Of a DNA stretch of 49,607 nucleotides, positions 11,279 to 19,751 are shown piece by piece. Location: positions 1 to 49,607 of the forward strand of contig WQRQ01000005.1 of assembly GCA_009786685.1 (NCBI GenBank), given 5' to 3'. The first letter of the stretch is position 1; each line of letters begins with the position of its first letter. The stretch is from Defluviitaleaceae bacterium (GTDB lineage: Bacteria > Bacillota > Clostridia > Lachnospirales > WQUN01). The position numbers were made by a program, and so were the translations under genes. The notes under the pieces are model-generated. The model did not search any database. It worked only from the letters and a program-made list of their open reading frames with translations, and was not told where the DNA came from.

Positions 11279-13104
11279 GCTTTGATAAACCGTGAAGGCT
11301 CGGCGGGGCTGTCGTACCGGGTTTTTACGGTGGAAATATATAACTCGTGCTTTGCGCGGGTTATGCCTACATAAAATAGTCTGCGTTCTTCTTCGATTTC
11401 GGCTTCGGTTTTGCTACGGATATAGGGCAGGATTTCTTCTACCGCGCCTGCTATGAATACCCGCTCGAATTCCAGGCCTTTCGCGCTGTGTAGGGTGGTT
11501 AGGGTGCAGCTTGGGCCTTGTTGGGTTTGTTGTTTGGCGGCTTCGGCCGCTTTTTTTGCGTGGGCGATAAAGTCCGGGGGATTTGGGTAGGGCTTTGCGG
11601 CTTCTTGGAGTTCGTCGGCTATTTCCATTAGGCCGCTTGGGTTTAGCTTTCGGTATTCGCATATGGAGTGGATGTGCGTGTTGTACGCCGCGTTTTGGCG
11701 GATGTAGCGGATGGCCTCGGAGGTCTCAAGCTTTGCGAGACGCAGCAGATGCGTGTTTAGCTCCTCGATATTGGCCTTTGTGCTTAGGTGCAGGGCGTTT
11801 GTGCGTTGGTAGGCTTGGAAGATATTTGCGTCGCGCTTTTTTACGTCGGCAAGAAAGGCTTTGCTTACAAAGCGGAAGGGCTTGTTGATTATGCGGGCGG
11901 CGTCGGGGTCGTAGCCTGTTTTTTGCCTAAGCCATAGGCGTTGGGCTACGCGCAAATATGCAAATAAATCCTCGGCCAGCCAGTGTTCGTAGATGGTGGG
12001 GGCTTCGTCGCGGCTTGTGAATGGGATGTTCATGTTTAGGAAGGCGTCCATAAAGGCACGGGACTGGATATTTGTACGGAAGGCTATTGCTATTTTGTCG
12101 AGGTTTGCTCCTTTTTTCCATAGGTTGCGGATTAGGGTGGCTATTTGTACGGCCTCGTGGTTTTGGTCGTCGGACACGAGGAAAATCGGCGGCTTGCCGT
12201 GGGATGCAGTGCCGTGGATGTTTTTTGCGTAGCGTTGCTTGTTTGGGGCTATGGTTTTGTTGGCGTAGGCTATTATTTCGTCGGTGGAGCGGTAGTTTGT
12301 TTCGAGTGTGATTTGCGCGGTTTCGGGGAAATCCTTGGGGAAGTTTAAAAGGAACTCCGGGCGCGAACCTCGGAAACGGTATATGCTTTGGTCATCGTCG
12401 CCTACTATAAATAGATTGTTTTGTGGCGCGGCGAGCAGTTTTACGATTTCGTACTGTACGCGGTTTATGTCTTGGAATTCGTCTATCATTATATATGGGT
12501 ATTTATTGCGCCAGTATTCCAGCTCGCGAGGGTTTTCGCGCAGCATTTCGTAGGTGAGGCACAGCATGTCGTCGAAGTCTATTTTTTTTCGGTCGGCTTT
12601 GTATTTTTCGTAGCTTTCGCAGAGTTCCAAGAAGTCGTCCGTGCCTATTGTTTTTGAATGATAGTGGGTTAGGTCGTGGAGTTCGTTTCGGACTAGAGAC
12701 ATTTCGGTTAGTAGGTTGGACAGCATTTCGTCGTCGGGGTCGTATTGCTTTTCGGATAAAAAGGCTTTTACGGCGTTTCGACGCTCGCCGTCGTTTATGA
12801 TTTCTTCTATGGAATAGCCGTGTTTTTTTCGGAGCATTCTAAAGAAGGTGGAGTGGAATGTACCAAAGGACGCGCCGCCTTCTCCGCCTTGCTCGCTATA
12901 GCGGCGTTGCATTTCTCCCGCCGCCGCCTTGGAATATGTAATTACGAGAACAGATTGGTCGCGCAAAAGGCAGCGCGACTGCGCAAGCAAAACCGCACGT
13001 GCGGTGATTACCGCCGTTTTTCCGCTGCCCGGGCCTGCAAGCACCATCATTGAGCCTTTGTAGTGACGCGCCGCTGTTAGTTGATTTTCGTTTAAATTGT
13101 CCAT
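11275..13104 (-). CDS. UvrD/Rep family superfamily I DNA helicase
   Basis: A 609-residue ATP-dependent 3'-5' helicase. Motifs in order: the Q-motif region NENQLTAA, Walker A GPGSGKT, Ia VITYSKAAA, Walker B MIDEFQD, III GDDDQSIYRFRGS, IV ETNYRSTD, V TLHSAKGLEFERVF and VI VGITRAKHELYIS. It is shorter than UvrD or PcrA (about 720 residues) and lacks their long C-terminal tail. I chose the ATG at 13104; a GTG at 13119 is in frame. A TATAAT lies only 5 bases upstream of the ATG on the coding strand (13110-13115), so the transcript may have almost no leader. Role: DNA repair or replication restart, inferred from the family. Confidence 0.9.
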   Translation of the reverse strand: MDNLNENQLTAARHYKGSMMVLAGPGSGKTAVITARAVLLAQSRCLLRDQSVLVITYSKAAAGEMQRRYSEQGGEGGASFGTFHSTFFRMLRKKHGYSIEEIINDGERRNAVKAFLSEKQYDPDDEMLSNLLTEMSLVRNELHDLTHYHSKTIGTDDFLELCESYEKYKADRKKIDFDDMLCLTYEMLRENPRELEYWRNKYPYIMIDEFQDINRVQYEIVKLLAAPQNNLFIVGDDDQSIYRFRGSRPEFLLNFPKDFPETAQITLETNYRSTDEIIAYANKTIAPNKQRYAKNIHGTASHGKPPIFLVSDDQNHEAVQIATLIRNLWKKGANLDKIAIAFRTNIQSRAFMDAFLNMNIPFTSRDEAPTIYEHWLAEDLFAYLRVAQRLWLRQKTGYDPDAARIINKPFRFVSKAFLADVKKRDANIFQAYQRTNALHLSTKANIEELNTHLLRLAKLETSEAIRYIRQNAAYNTHIHSICEYRKLNPSGLMEIADELQEAAKPYPNPPDFIAHAKKAAEAAKQQTQQGPSCTLTTLHSAKGLEFERVFIAGAVEEILPYIRSKTEAEIEEERRLFYVGITRAKHELYISTVKTRYDSPAEPSRFIKA

Positions 13105-13119
13105 GCCATCATTATACAC

Positions 13120-13454
13120 TACAGCGGATTAAATGAGAAACTGTCTCGGCAGAGCAAAAAATCGCAAACGCCTGTAAAATGCGGCTTTCTACACTCCCGC
13201 TTCTGCACGGATACATAAAATACTTTCAAGGGACTTTTTGACGGGTTTTGCACTATTTTAAAATCCCCGCCAAGCCATATAAATCAAGGGCTGTAACGCT
13301 TTTGGCCAAAAAAACAAATCCTTGTTGTAAAAAAATGACTTCGCGGCATGTTGTCCCCACGTGGCAAGGGGTGAAAATTTATGCTACAATGAATCCATGA
13401 TATTGTGTAGAAGCTTGAAAAGGCATATGATTCCGTTAGAAAGGGGTTGGTCTC
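13120..13454. other. intergenic region with an extended -10 promoter
   Basis: There is no open frame of note in these 335 bases. An extended -10 element TATGCTACAAT ends at 13390, in front of the chemoreceptor-like gene; no good -35 is seen. A CCCC/GGGG hairpin around the palindrome CCACGTGG lies at about 13355-13373, just upstream of it, and could be an operator. Confidence 0.45.
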
Positions 13455-14528
13455 GTGACGCAGAAATCATCTGACATAACACAAAATCTGCTCCAGCAAG
13501 GACTGCAAGGCATTCTCCGTGAAATACAAAAATTCTCTACCACGATAGAATCCACAGCAAAAAAAACAAACCTGGTTGCTATAAACGCAACTATCGAAGC
13601 AGCACATGCAGGTGAAGCCGGGCGAGGCTTTGCTGTTGTCGCAGATGAAGTGCGTTCGCTGGCAAATCAAATAGCCGAAAATTCCACCAGTCTGCGTGCA
13701 TCGGTATCCGAGCATATAGAGTTACAGTCTGACCAACTTGTGGAGGAATTTCGTATACGCGATTATAGCCGACTGTCGGAAATGGCACAGACGTTGGTGC
13801 AGCTTATAGTGCGTAACTTGTTCGAGCGCACAGCAGATGTACGCTGGTGGGCTACGGACGATGCCCTTTTTAGTTGCTTGCAAAACCCCACACCCGAAAC
13901 CGTTGCACGAGCATCCAAACGATTAGAAATAATCAACCGATTTTACACCGTATACTTAAACCTTGTACTGGCGGATTCGACCGGAAAAGTCATTGCCACA
14001 TCTTGCTCGGATTCATACCAAATGCAAGCAGGCGTAGACGTAAATTCATGCGGATGGTATCGTCGTGCTTTGGCTACACACTCGGGCGACCAATATATCG
14101 TAGACGACATTTATGATGACCCGCTACATGAAGGCGCGCCTGTTGCTGTATATGCCACAGCGGTACGCACAGGTGGTGAATTAAATGGTGGTGTGCTGGG
14201 TGCGTTAGGAGTGTTCTTTGACTGGCAGAAGCAATCACGCTCCATCGTGAAGGATGAGCCTACTTTATCGGAGAGCGAATGGGTTCACTCCCGCGTGTTG
14301 TTGTTGGATAGTGCGCATCGTATAATCGCGGCATCTGACGGTAAGGGTTTGTATTCTAAATTCCCGATACAAATAAGCAAAGATGCAACAAAGAGCTACT
14401 ATAAAGACAGCGATGGTAAGCTAGTCGCATACGCCCGCACGTTGGGCTATGAAGATTATGATGGCTTAGGCTGGTATGGCGTTATAGTCCAAAATTCCGC
14501 ATCCTTTTCGACTCACCCCGGGGTATAA
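13455..14528 (+). CDS. soluble chemoreceptor-like protein: N-terminal MCP tip, C-terminal Cache-like sensor
   Basis: A 357-residue protein. GTG start 8 bases after AAAGGGG. Residues about 10-85 match the hairpin tip of methyl-accepting chemotaxis proteins, including the highly conserved [14 protein letters not shown] that contacts CheA and CheW. Residues about 120-350 resemble a double-Cache sensor (CGWYRRA, then [20 protein letters not shown]). There is no membrane helix, so it should be cytosolic, and the domain order is the reverse of classical receptors, with only a very short signalling part. It would be able to join a chemoreceptor array or act as a ligand-dependent competitor; both are inferences. 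It has its own promoter region upstream. Confidence 0.75.
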   Translation: MTQKSSDITQNLLQQGLQGILREIQKFSTTIESTAKKTNLVAINATIEAAHAGEAGRGFAVVADEVRSLANQIAENSTSLRASVSEHIELQSDQLVEEFRIRDYSRLSEMAQTLVQLIVRNLFERTADVRWWATDDALFSCLQNPTPETVARASKRLEIINRFYTVYLNLVLADSTGKVIATSCSDSYQMQAGVDVNSCGWYRRALATHSGDQYIVDDIYDDPLHEGAPVAVYATAVRTGGELNGGVLGALGVFFDWQKQSRSIVKDEPTLSESEWVHSRVLLLDSAHRIIAASDGKGLYSKFPIQISKDATKSYYKDSDGKLVAYARTLGYEDYDGLGWYGVIVQNSASFSTHPGV

Positions 14529-14563
14529 TTGGATATATTAAACATACGAAAAAGAGGGAAAAC

Positions 14564-15655
14564 ATGAAATTAGGAATCGTAGGCCTGCCTAATGCGGGTA
14601 AAAGTACATTGTACAATGCAATAATGCAAACCGGCGCGGAGGCGTCAAATTATCCGTTTAGCACCGTAAGCCCAAATGTGGGGCGCGTGCCTGTACCTGA
14701 TGAGCGGCTTGGGAAGCTTAATGAAATCTACAACGCAAAGTCGGTAATCCCCGCCGCTATCGAAATGGTGGATATCGCGGGCTTGGTAAAAGGCGCGTCG
14801 CAGGGCGAGGGGCTTGGCAACCAGTTTTTGTCGCATATACGCGAGGTGGACGCGCTTGTGCATGTTGTGCGCTGCTTCGAGGACGAGAACGTAACCCATG
14901 TCCACGACACAATAGACCCTGTGCGTGACACGGAGACGGTAAACCTGGAGCTTGTATTTGCCGATTTAGAAATGCTGGAGCGTCGCCTAACCAAAACAGA
15001 AAAAATCGCACGCACGGATAAGTCATATAAACGCGAGGAAGAAATTCTGCGTAAAATAATAGCGGTGCTGGAAGAAGGCAAAGCCGCAAGAACGCTAACA
15101 TGGGACGACCCCGACGACCTAAAATTAGTGGAAAGCCTAACGCTAATCACCCAAAAGCCAATGCTGTACGCCGCAAATATCTCCGAGAGTGATTTGGAGG
15201 GCGGCGCAAGCGGCTCGTTAAAAGCCCTCGAAGATTTTGCAAACTCGGAAGGCACACAGCTTTATATCTCCTGTGCAAAGCTTGAGGCGGAGATTGCGAC
15301 GCTAGACCCCGAGGAGAAGGAGATGTTCCTAGCCGATATGGGGATTAACGAAAATGGCTTGGCGAGGTTGATTTCCGCAGGGTATGAGCTGCTTGGGCTG
15401 ATAAGCTTTTTAACAGCAGGGCCAAAAGAGGTACGCGCTTGGACGGTTAAGCAAAACTCCAAAGCACCGCAGGCGGCGGGCAAAATCCACAGCGACCTGG
15501 AACGTGGGTTTATCCGCGCAGAAGTAGTAGCCTACGACGACCTAATCGCCGCAGGCACATACGCCGCCGCAAAGGAAAAAGGACAGGTGCGCGTAGAGGG
15601 CAAGGAGTATATTGTAAAAGACGGTGATGTGCTGTTGATACGGTTTAACGTATAA
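14564..15655 (+). CDS. ychF: ribosome-associated ATPase YchF (OLA1 family)
   Basis: A 363-residue Obg-family P-loop protein that binds ATP rather than GTP and associates with ribosomes. P-loop GLPNAGKST near the N-terminus, switch motifs NYPFSTVSPN and DIAGLVKGAS, a coiled-coil insertion (about 130-180), and a C-terminal TGS domain (about 278-361, ending LLIRFNV). The usual G4 motif NKxD is replaced by NISE, as expected for this ATP-preferring family. The start follows GAGGG. Codon style changes from G/T endings to A/C endings at about 15050. Confidence 0.95.
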   Translation: MKLGIVGLPNAGKSTLYNAIMQTGAEASNYPFSTVSPNVGRVPVPDERLGKLNEIYNAKSVIPAAIEMVDIAGLVKGASQGEGLGNQFLSHIREVDALVHVVRCFEDENVTHVHDTIDPVRDTETVNLELVFADLEMLERRLTKTEKIARTDKSYKREEEILRKIIAVLEEGKAARTLTWDDPDDLKLVESLTLITQKPMLYAANISESDLEGGASGSLKALEDFANSEGTQLYISCAKLEAEIATLDPEEKEMFLADMGINENGLARLISAGYELLGLISFLTAGPKEVRAWTVKQNSKAPQAAGKIHSDLERGFIRAEVVAYDDLIAAGTYAAAKEKGQVRVEGKEYIVKDGDVLLIRFNV

Positions 15656-15685
15656 TACATCATTTTAACGCAAATGATGTATTAT
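15652..15685. repeat. 14-bp-arm AT-rich inverted repeat after ychF
   Basis: ATAATACATCATTT and its exact reverse complement are separated by 6 bases. The left arm contains the ychF stop. It could act as a transcript 3' end, though no T-run follows. Confidence 0.7.
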
Positions 15686-15975
15686 ACCGAGTAATGAAGG
15701 AGAAAGAAATGAAATCCATTGACTACATCATCACACCAAAAGCATTGCTAACCCCCGATATAGTTGCCATGCTAACCGGCATTCACGAGAGCAAGGGTAA
15801 GCAAGGCTTATTCATAGAAGCTCATTCCGACGTACTCACAAGCCTAATGGAAATCGCAAAAGTACAAAGCACCGGAGCGTCAAACCGCATAGAAGGAATC
15901 CACACCACAGATAAACGCTTGGAAGAAATCGTAAAAAGCAAATCAACGCCGCGCAACAGAAACGAACAAGAAATA

Positions 15976-16006
15976 TGGGTTGTGCTGTGAAGGGTGTAAA
16001 TAACGC
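15976..16006 (+). repeat. left terminal inverted repeat of the inserted element
   Basis: Begins TGGGTTGTGCTGTG and ends AAATAACGC. Similarity to the right end stops exactly at base 31. Confidence 0.85.
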
Positions 16007-16090
16007 AGTTTGGATAACATCAGCACAAAGCAACAACGATGTGATAAAATTACTTCACTAGCTGAACAACAAAACAAATGGCGCACTTAT

Positions 16091-16110
16091 GTACCACACA
16101 AGCGTGGTAC
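16091..16110. repeat. hairpin inside the element, upstream of its gene
   Basis: GTACCAC pairs with GTGGTAC around a 6-base loop; flanking TTAT and ATAA extend the symmetry with a bulge. It lies in the leader of the nucleotidyltransferase gene, so it may regulate it or be part of the ends recognised during movement. Confidence 0.6.
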
Positions 16111-16143
16111 GTGCATAAAATTTATATTAGGCGGTGTTTTATT

Positions 16144-16911
16144 ATGGAATGTAATTTTGAAAATATCGAGCAATTCATTAATCTGCTAAAACAGAATAAT
16201 GAAGTTATAGGCATTTTGGAATACGGTGGTAGAAGTTATAAGGACATGACAGCGGGTGGAGATTACGACATGACAGTAATCACGAGAACTTGCACATCAA
16301 AGGATATAAGCGGTCTTCATTTCCATATTGCCGGTATTCCTATTGATTGCATGGTAAAATCTGTAGATGATTTTATGTTGGAAGAACCGGCAAGCGAGTT
16401 TGAACTCGCACACTTGAATTGCAAAATATTATTTGAAAGAGATAACATTGCCAGTGATTTATTGGAGCGGATAAAATACGCATGGAAACCTAAAACCGAG
16501 CTGACAGAGCGGGATATATGCTGGTTCCGGTTTACTTATAAACATGTAATAGACAAGCTAGAACACCGATTACATGACGATATTTTATACTCTAATTATT
16601 TCATGTCTGCTTCTCTTGATTGGTTTTTAGCGTGTTATGCAAAGATAAAAAAACTGGAAATTGGAAAACCAAAAACATATCTTAACTATATGAAAGACAA
16701 TGAATCTGAGCTATACGCTTATTTTGTTGATTTTTTTAACACCGTCGATGTGGATGAGCGTTTTAGACTGATAAAACTTTGCGCTGAATATATGACAAGA
16801 GATATTGGTGGTTTATGGAAGGAAGATGAGATATTACTCCATTTAATTAAGGACAGTGTTTCTGCGTATGAAAAAGATGCTTTCCTAAATTGTATCTTTC
16901 GTACAAAATAA
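16144..16911 (+). CDS. nucleotidyltransferase-fold protein, passenger of the inserted element
   Basis: A 255-residue protein. The ATG at 16144 follows AGGCGGTG by about 7 bases; an in-frame ATG at 16078 has no ribosome binding site. Residues about 20-50 hold the minimal nucleotidyltransferase signature: GGRSY, then about ten residues, then Asp-Tyr-Asp (GGDYDMTV) for metal binding. The remaining 190 residues are helical, as in aminoglycoside or lincosamide nucleotidyltransferase relatives and in MNT/HEPN-type proteins. The substrate cannot be told. It might be a drug-modifying enzyme or act on tRNA or protein. It is the only gene of the element and is lower in GC than its surroundings. Confidence 0.75.
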   Translation: MECNFENIEQFINLLKQNNEVIGILEYGGRSYKDMTAGGDYDMTVITRTCTSKDISGLHFHIAGIPIDCMVKSVDDFMLEEPASEFELAHLNCKILFERDNIASDLLERIKYAWKPKTELTERDICWFRFTYKHVIDKLEHRLHDDILYSNYFMSASLDWFLACYAKIKKLEIGKPKTYLNYMKDNESELYAYFVDFFNTVDVDERFRLIKLCAEYMTRDIGGLWKEDEILLHLIKDSVSAYEKDAFLNCIFRTK

Positions 16912-16920
16912 GCATTAGTA

Positions 16921-16951
16921 GCGTTATTTCCACCCTTTACAGCACATATCA
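16921..16951 (-). repeat. right terminal inverted repeat of the inserted element
   Basis: Read on the minus strand it begins TGATATGTGCTGTAAAGGG and ends AAATAACGC, matching the left end at 26 of 31 positions. Confidence 0.85.
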
Positions 16952-17729
16952 TAGCAGGCTATCGCGACGTACTTGCCACCATCCACGAGAGCTTTGATTA
17001 TATAAGCCCGAGACCAAGCATTATTTTGCAGCTACACAAGCAGCTTTATTCTTTTGCGCAAAAAACCGGAGGCTCGTATAAAAATGCCGATAACTTCATC
17101 ACAGAAACAGATACCGACGGCAACGAAAAAATCCGCTTTGCGCCAACCCCGTCGTATTTAACCGCTGACGCGATAGAGCGGCTGTGCGAGGCGTTTAACA
17201 AAGCAATAGAAAAAGGCGAACACGACGCACTTTTGCTGATACCGATGTTTGTACTGGATTTTTTATGCATCCATCCGTTTAATGACGGCAATGGGCGTAT
17301 AAGTCGGCTGCTTACGCTGCTGCTTTTTTACCGCGCAGGCTACATCGTCGGCAAATATATAAGCCTCGAAAGGCTGATAGAAAGCAGCAAGGAAACATAT
17401 TACGAAGCATTACAAAAAAGCTCCGAGGACTGGCATGATAACAAAAGCGATTACGCGCCGTTTATCCGTTATTATCTGGGAATACTGCAAAAGGCATATG
17501 CGGATTTTGAAGAAAGGATATCTCTTCTGTCACAACGTGGCATTTCCAAGCCGGAACGTATAAGAGCCGTGATTAGCCAAAAGATAGGGAAAATAACAAA
17601 AAGCGAAATCCTCGAGGCCTGCCCCGATATAAGCAAGATAACAGTAGAGCGCACCTTGGCCGCACTCACTAAAGAAGGCTATATCGTTAAAATTGGCGCA
17701 GGGAGGTCTACAGCTTACGGGATAAAATA

Positions 17730-17770
17730 AAAAATCCAACTGACAATACTTTACGGTCAGTTGGATTTTT
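17730..17770 (+). terminator. rho-independent terminator after fic, probably bidirectional
   Basis: A perfect 15-bp stem, AAAAATCCAACTGAC with GTCAGTTGGATTTTT, around an 11-base loop, with T-rich sequence on both strands. It separates fic from the convergent anti-sigma gene. Confidence 0.9.
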
Positions 17771-17786
17771 TTATTTCACCTTAGCT

Positions 17787-19106
17787 TTACCCAAATGTGC
17801 CATCTTCGTTTGGTATTGGTGCGGGGGTGTCTACGTTGAAGGATGCTGTCCAGTCCAGCCAAATACTGTCGCTGTTGTAGAATATGCCTGTCAGGTAGAA
17901 GTCTGCACGGGTTGCTTGGTCTCCTACGCCAAACCAAATTAGCTCTTGATATTGGTTATCGGAAAATCCGCCGGAGAAAAGCGGGAATTTTGCCTCGCGA
18001 TTAAAGAAGCCTTGGTATGCCGTGCCGTCGGGAGCGAGGTTAAATATTAGGGAATTGTTGGCATGTGTTCTTTGTTCGGGATTGGACCTTTCTGCCCGAC
18101 GCTCTCTGTTTTCTTCTTCTTCGGGGGTTATTTCAGGCTCTCGCGGTGAGCGTTCTTGGGGTTGTGCTTGTTGCGGCACGTTAGAGCGCAGGTCTAATCC
18201 GCTAAACACAGAATAGGTGGGGCGTGGCTGATATAGCTGCACGTGCAGGTTGTCGCCAACCATGCCGATAGAGGAAACCCTCGTGTGTATGCCATGCAGC
18301 TCTATCGGCATATCCAGTTGGTGCGGCTCCAAAATATAGGTGTAATCTTTGCCTGTGATACGACAATAAGGCATAAAACCGAGCGGAAAATCAATACGGC
18401 GGGTTGGCGGATTTACGGGGATTTCTGTTAAGTCAATGGGTATCACATGGCCTGTGATATAGCCTGTTGAGTTATACATCAGCGACAAGAAGGTCATTGT
18501 CACCCCATTGCCAATGAGAATATCGCGGCCAAAAAGCTCGTGGCGTGTACGCAAGGTTAAAATGCCGTTTGCGCTGTCGATAACCTCCGTAAAGTTTCCC
18601 CATAGATGGTCTGTAGCTTCCAAGCCGACGTTTATCTCGAGGTGAGAATTTGTACGGGTGTGCAGTACATAGCTTAGCGAGTTAAACTCGTGGTTATGCC
18701 TTGCGCCTGTTAGGTCTTCCAGTGTTACGTAGATGTCCATAAATTCGTTGTTTTCGCATAGATTGATGGCTACGATTTCTATGCGAAGGTCATCTTCGGT
18801 TTGTGCGTAGCCGGGGATAAACGGGGTTTGGCCGTCTACCGCTACTTCTACGGGGGTTAGGGTTTCGCCGTGGTCTTCGCCTACGATACCCAGCAGTCGC
18901 TGAAATCCGCCTGCATTGTATGCCGCAAATACTACCCCCGCAGTAAGAAAAATCATCACTGCCGTACACACCGCCGCTACAGAAAAGCGCGGTCGTTTAT
19001 ATGTCTTTTTATTCATCGTTTGAATTCCTTTCATAATGTCATATTGTGGTGTTTTTATTTGCCCAAATAAGGCGTCAATTTTTATTTCGTCGTGGTCGCG
19101 TTTCAT
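17787..19106 (-). CDS. DUF4179-type membrane anti-sigma factor
   Basis: A 439-residue protein. About 38 cytoplasmic residues, one membrane helix (about 42-63, AAVCTAVMIFLTAGVVFAA), then a large extracellular part. The region after the helix, with DDLRIEIVAI and a beta-rich pattern, fits the DUF4179 family that accompanies ECF sigma factors in Firmicutes. A charged Pro/Glu/Arg-rich linker (about 320-350) separates it from a C-terminal beta domain of unknown role. The ATG overlaps the sigma factor stop (ATGA), so the two are translated together. It probably holds the sigma factor inactive until an envelope signal arrives. Confidence 0.82.
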   Translation of the reverse strand: MKRDHDEIKIDALFGQIKTPQYDIMKGIQTMNKKTYKRPRFSVAAVCTAVMIFLTAGVVFAAYNAGGFQRLLGIVGEDHGETLTPVEVAVDGQTPFIPGYAQTEDDLRIEIVAINLCENNEFMDIYVTLEDLTGARHNHEFNSLSYVLHTRTNSHLEINVGLEATDHLWGNFTEVIDSANGILTLRTRHELFGRDILIGNGVTMTFLSLMYNSTGYITGHVIPIDLTEIPVNPPTRRIDFPLGFMPYCRITGKDYTYILEPHQLDMPIELHGIHTRVSSIGMVGDNLHVQLYQPRPTYSVFSGLDLRSNVPQQAQPQERSPREPEITPEEEENRERRAERSNPEQRTHANNSLIFNLAPDGTAYQGFFNREAKFPLFSGGFSDNQYQELIWFGVGDQATRADFYLTGIFYNSDSIWLDWTASFNVDTPAPIPNEDGTFG

Positions 19107-19627
19107 AAGTCGCCTCCTTGTTCCAGTTCTTCTGCCAGCTTCTTTTTTGCTCTCTCATAGCGTTTGCGAAGGGTTGCGGCTTTTTTGCCGTAAATTTGCT
19201 GCAACTCTTCAAAGCTTTTGCATTCTACCGCTCGGCTGTAGACCAAGGCTCGGTCTTTTGGCGGAAGCTTTTGTAGGATTGTGTTAACTTCTTCGCCTAT
19301 GAAATAATTCTCGGTGTACGCAGGCTCTTCTTTTGTTATGGAAAATATCCGTTGCAGTTTTTTCCTCCGTAGGATGTCTATGCATAGGTTGTAGCCTGCT
19401 TTGTACAGCCATGAGCTGTTTATTTCTTTGCCGCGCCGCAGGGCTGTGAGTGCCGTGGTGTAAACAGACTGCACCACGTCCTGCGCCTCGTAGTAGTCCA
19501 TCAGAATGCTGTGGCAGTATTTTAATACCGCCGTGCCGTGCGCGTTTATTAGGTTTTCAAGCTCGCGCTCGGCAGACGCCGATACTGTGGAAATCTTTGT
19601 GCCTCCGGAAAGCATTTGTAATTCCAA
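19103..19627 (-). CDS. ECF-type RNA polymerase sigma factor
   Basis: A 174-residue protein. I chose the TTG at 19627, 7 bases after AAAGGAGG; other starts lack such a site. Region 2 (about residues 15-85) has DYYEAQDVVQSVYTTAL and SWLYKAGYNLCIDILRR. Region 4 (about 115-165) has LPPKDRALVYSR and a helix-turn-helix ending ATLRKRYERAKKKL. Genes of this type direct envelope-stress or cell-surface regulons and are controlled by the anti-sigma factor next door. A TATAAT on the minus strand at 19728-19733 could be part of its promoter. Confidence 0.88.
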   Translation of the reverse strand: MELQMLSGGTKISTVSASAERELENLINAHGTAVLKYCHSILMDYYEAQDVVQSVYTTALTALRRGKEINSSWLYKAGYNLCIDILRRKKLQRIFSITKEEPAYTENYFIGEEVNTILQKLPPKDRALVYSRAVECKSFEELQQIYGKKAATLRKRYERAKKKLAEELEQGGDL

Positions 19628-19700
19628 GCTTGCTCCTCCTTTCCTGCGTTGCCGGTGTCTTTCCGTCAATCGCACTTGTATAACGAATTACTTATGTATT

Positions 19701-19735
19701 TTGTGACATTTTTCGCTCGTCATAGAAATTATACT
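19701..19735 (+). promoter_or_regulatory. possible Spo0A-controlled promoter of spoIIGA
   Basis: GTGACA at 19703-19708 and TATACT at 19730-19735 are 21 bases apart. Between them, on the minus strand, TGACGAGCGAAAAA (19709-19722) resembles Spo0A boxes (TGnCGAA) with mismatches. The Bacillus subtilis spoIIG promoter has the same unusual layout, an over-long spacer with Spo0A boxes near the -35. Tentative. Confidence 0.4.
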
Positions 19736-19751
19736 ATAACGGGTGATATTT

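Larger units (their letters stand above)
15976..16951 (+). mobile_element. 976-bp inverted-repeat element carrying a nucleotidyltransferase gene
   Basis: Bounded by imperfect 31-bp terminal inverted repeats (26 of 31 positions match; shared core TGTGCTGT-r-AAGGGTG-k-AAATAACGC). It is flanked by TA on both sides (15974-15975 and 16952-16953), consistent with a 2-base target duplication; ATA as a 3-base duplication is equally possible. It contains no transposase, only a nucleotidyltransferase-like gene that ends 9 bases from the right repeat. This is the architecture called a mobile insertion cassette, a non-autonomous element moved in trans. It is clearly AT-richer than the fic gene around it. 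Confidence 0.85.
15709..17730 (+). pseudogene. Fic family AMP-transferase, interrupted
   Basis: A Fic protein whose frame is split by an inserted element. The first part (15709-15975) encodes residues 1-89 with the self-inhibitory motif S-x-x-x-E-G (SNRIEG). The second part (16954-17730) encodes the Fic core with the active site HPFNDGNGRISR (His, Asn and both Arg present) and a C-terminal winged helix. Removing 15976-16951 and one TA joins GAA-ATA to GCA-GGC and gives EQEIAGYRDV in frame, which fits uninterrupted Fic proteins. As it stands the N-terminal piece ends at TGA 15988-15990, four residues into the element. Fic enzymes transfer AMP to target proteins. Start chosen at the ATG 7 bases after GGAG. 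Confidence 0.93.
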
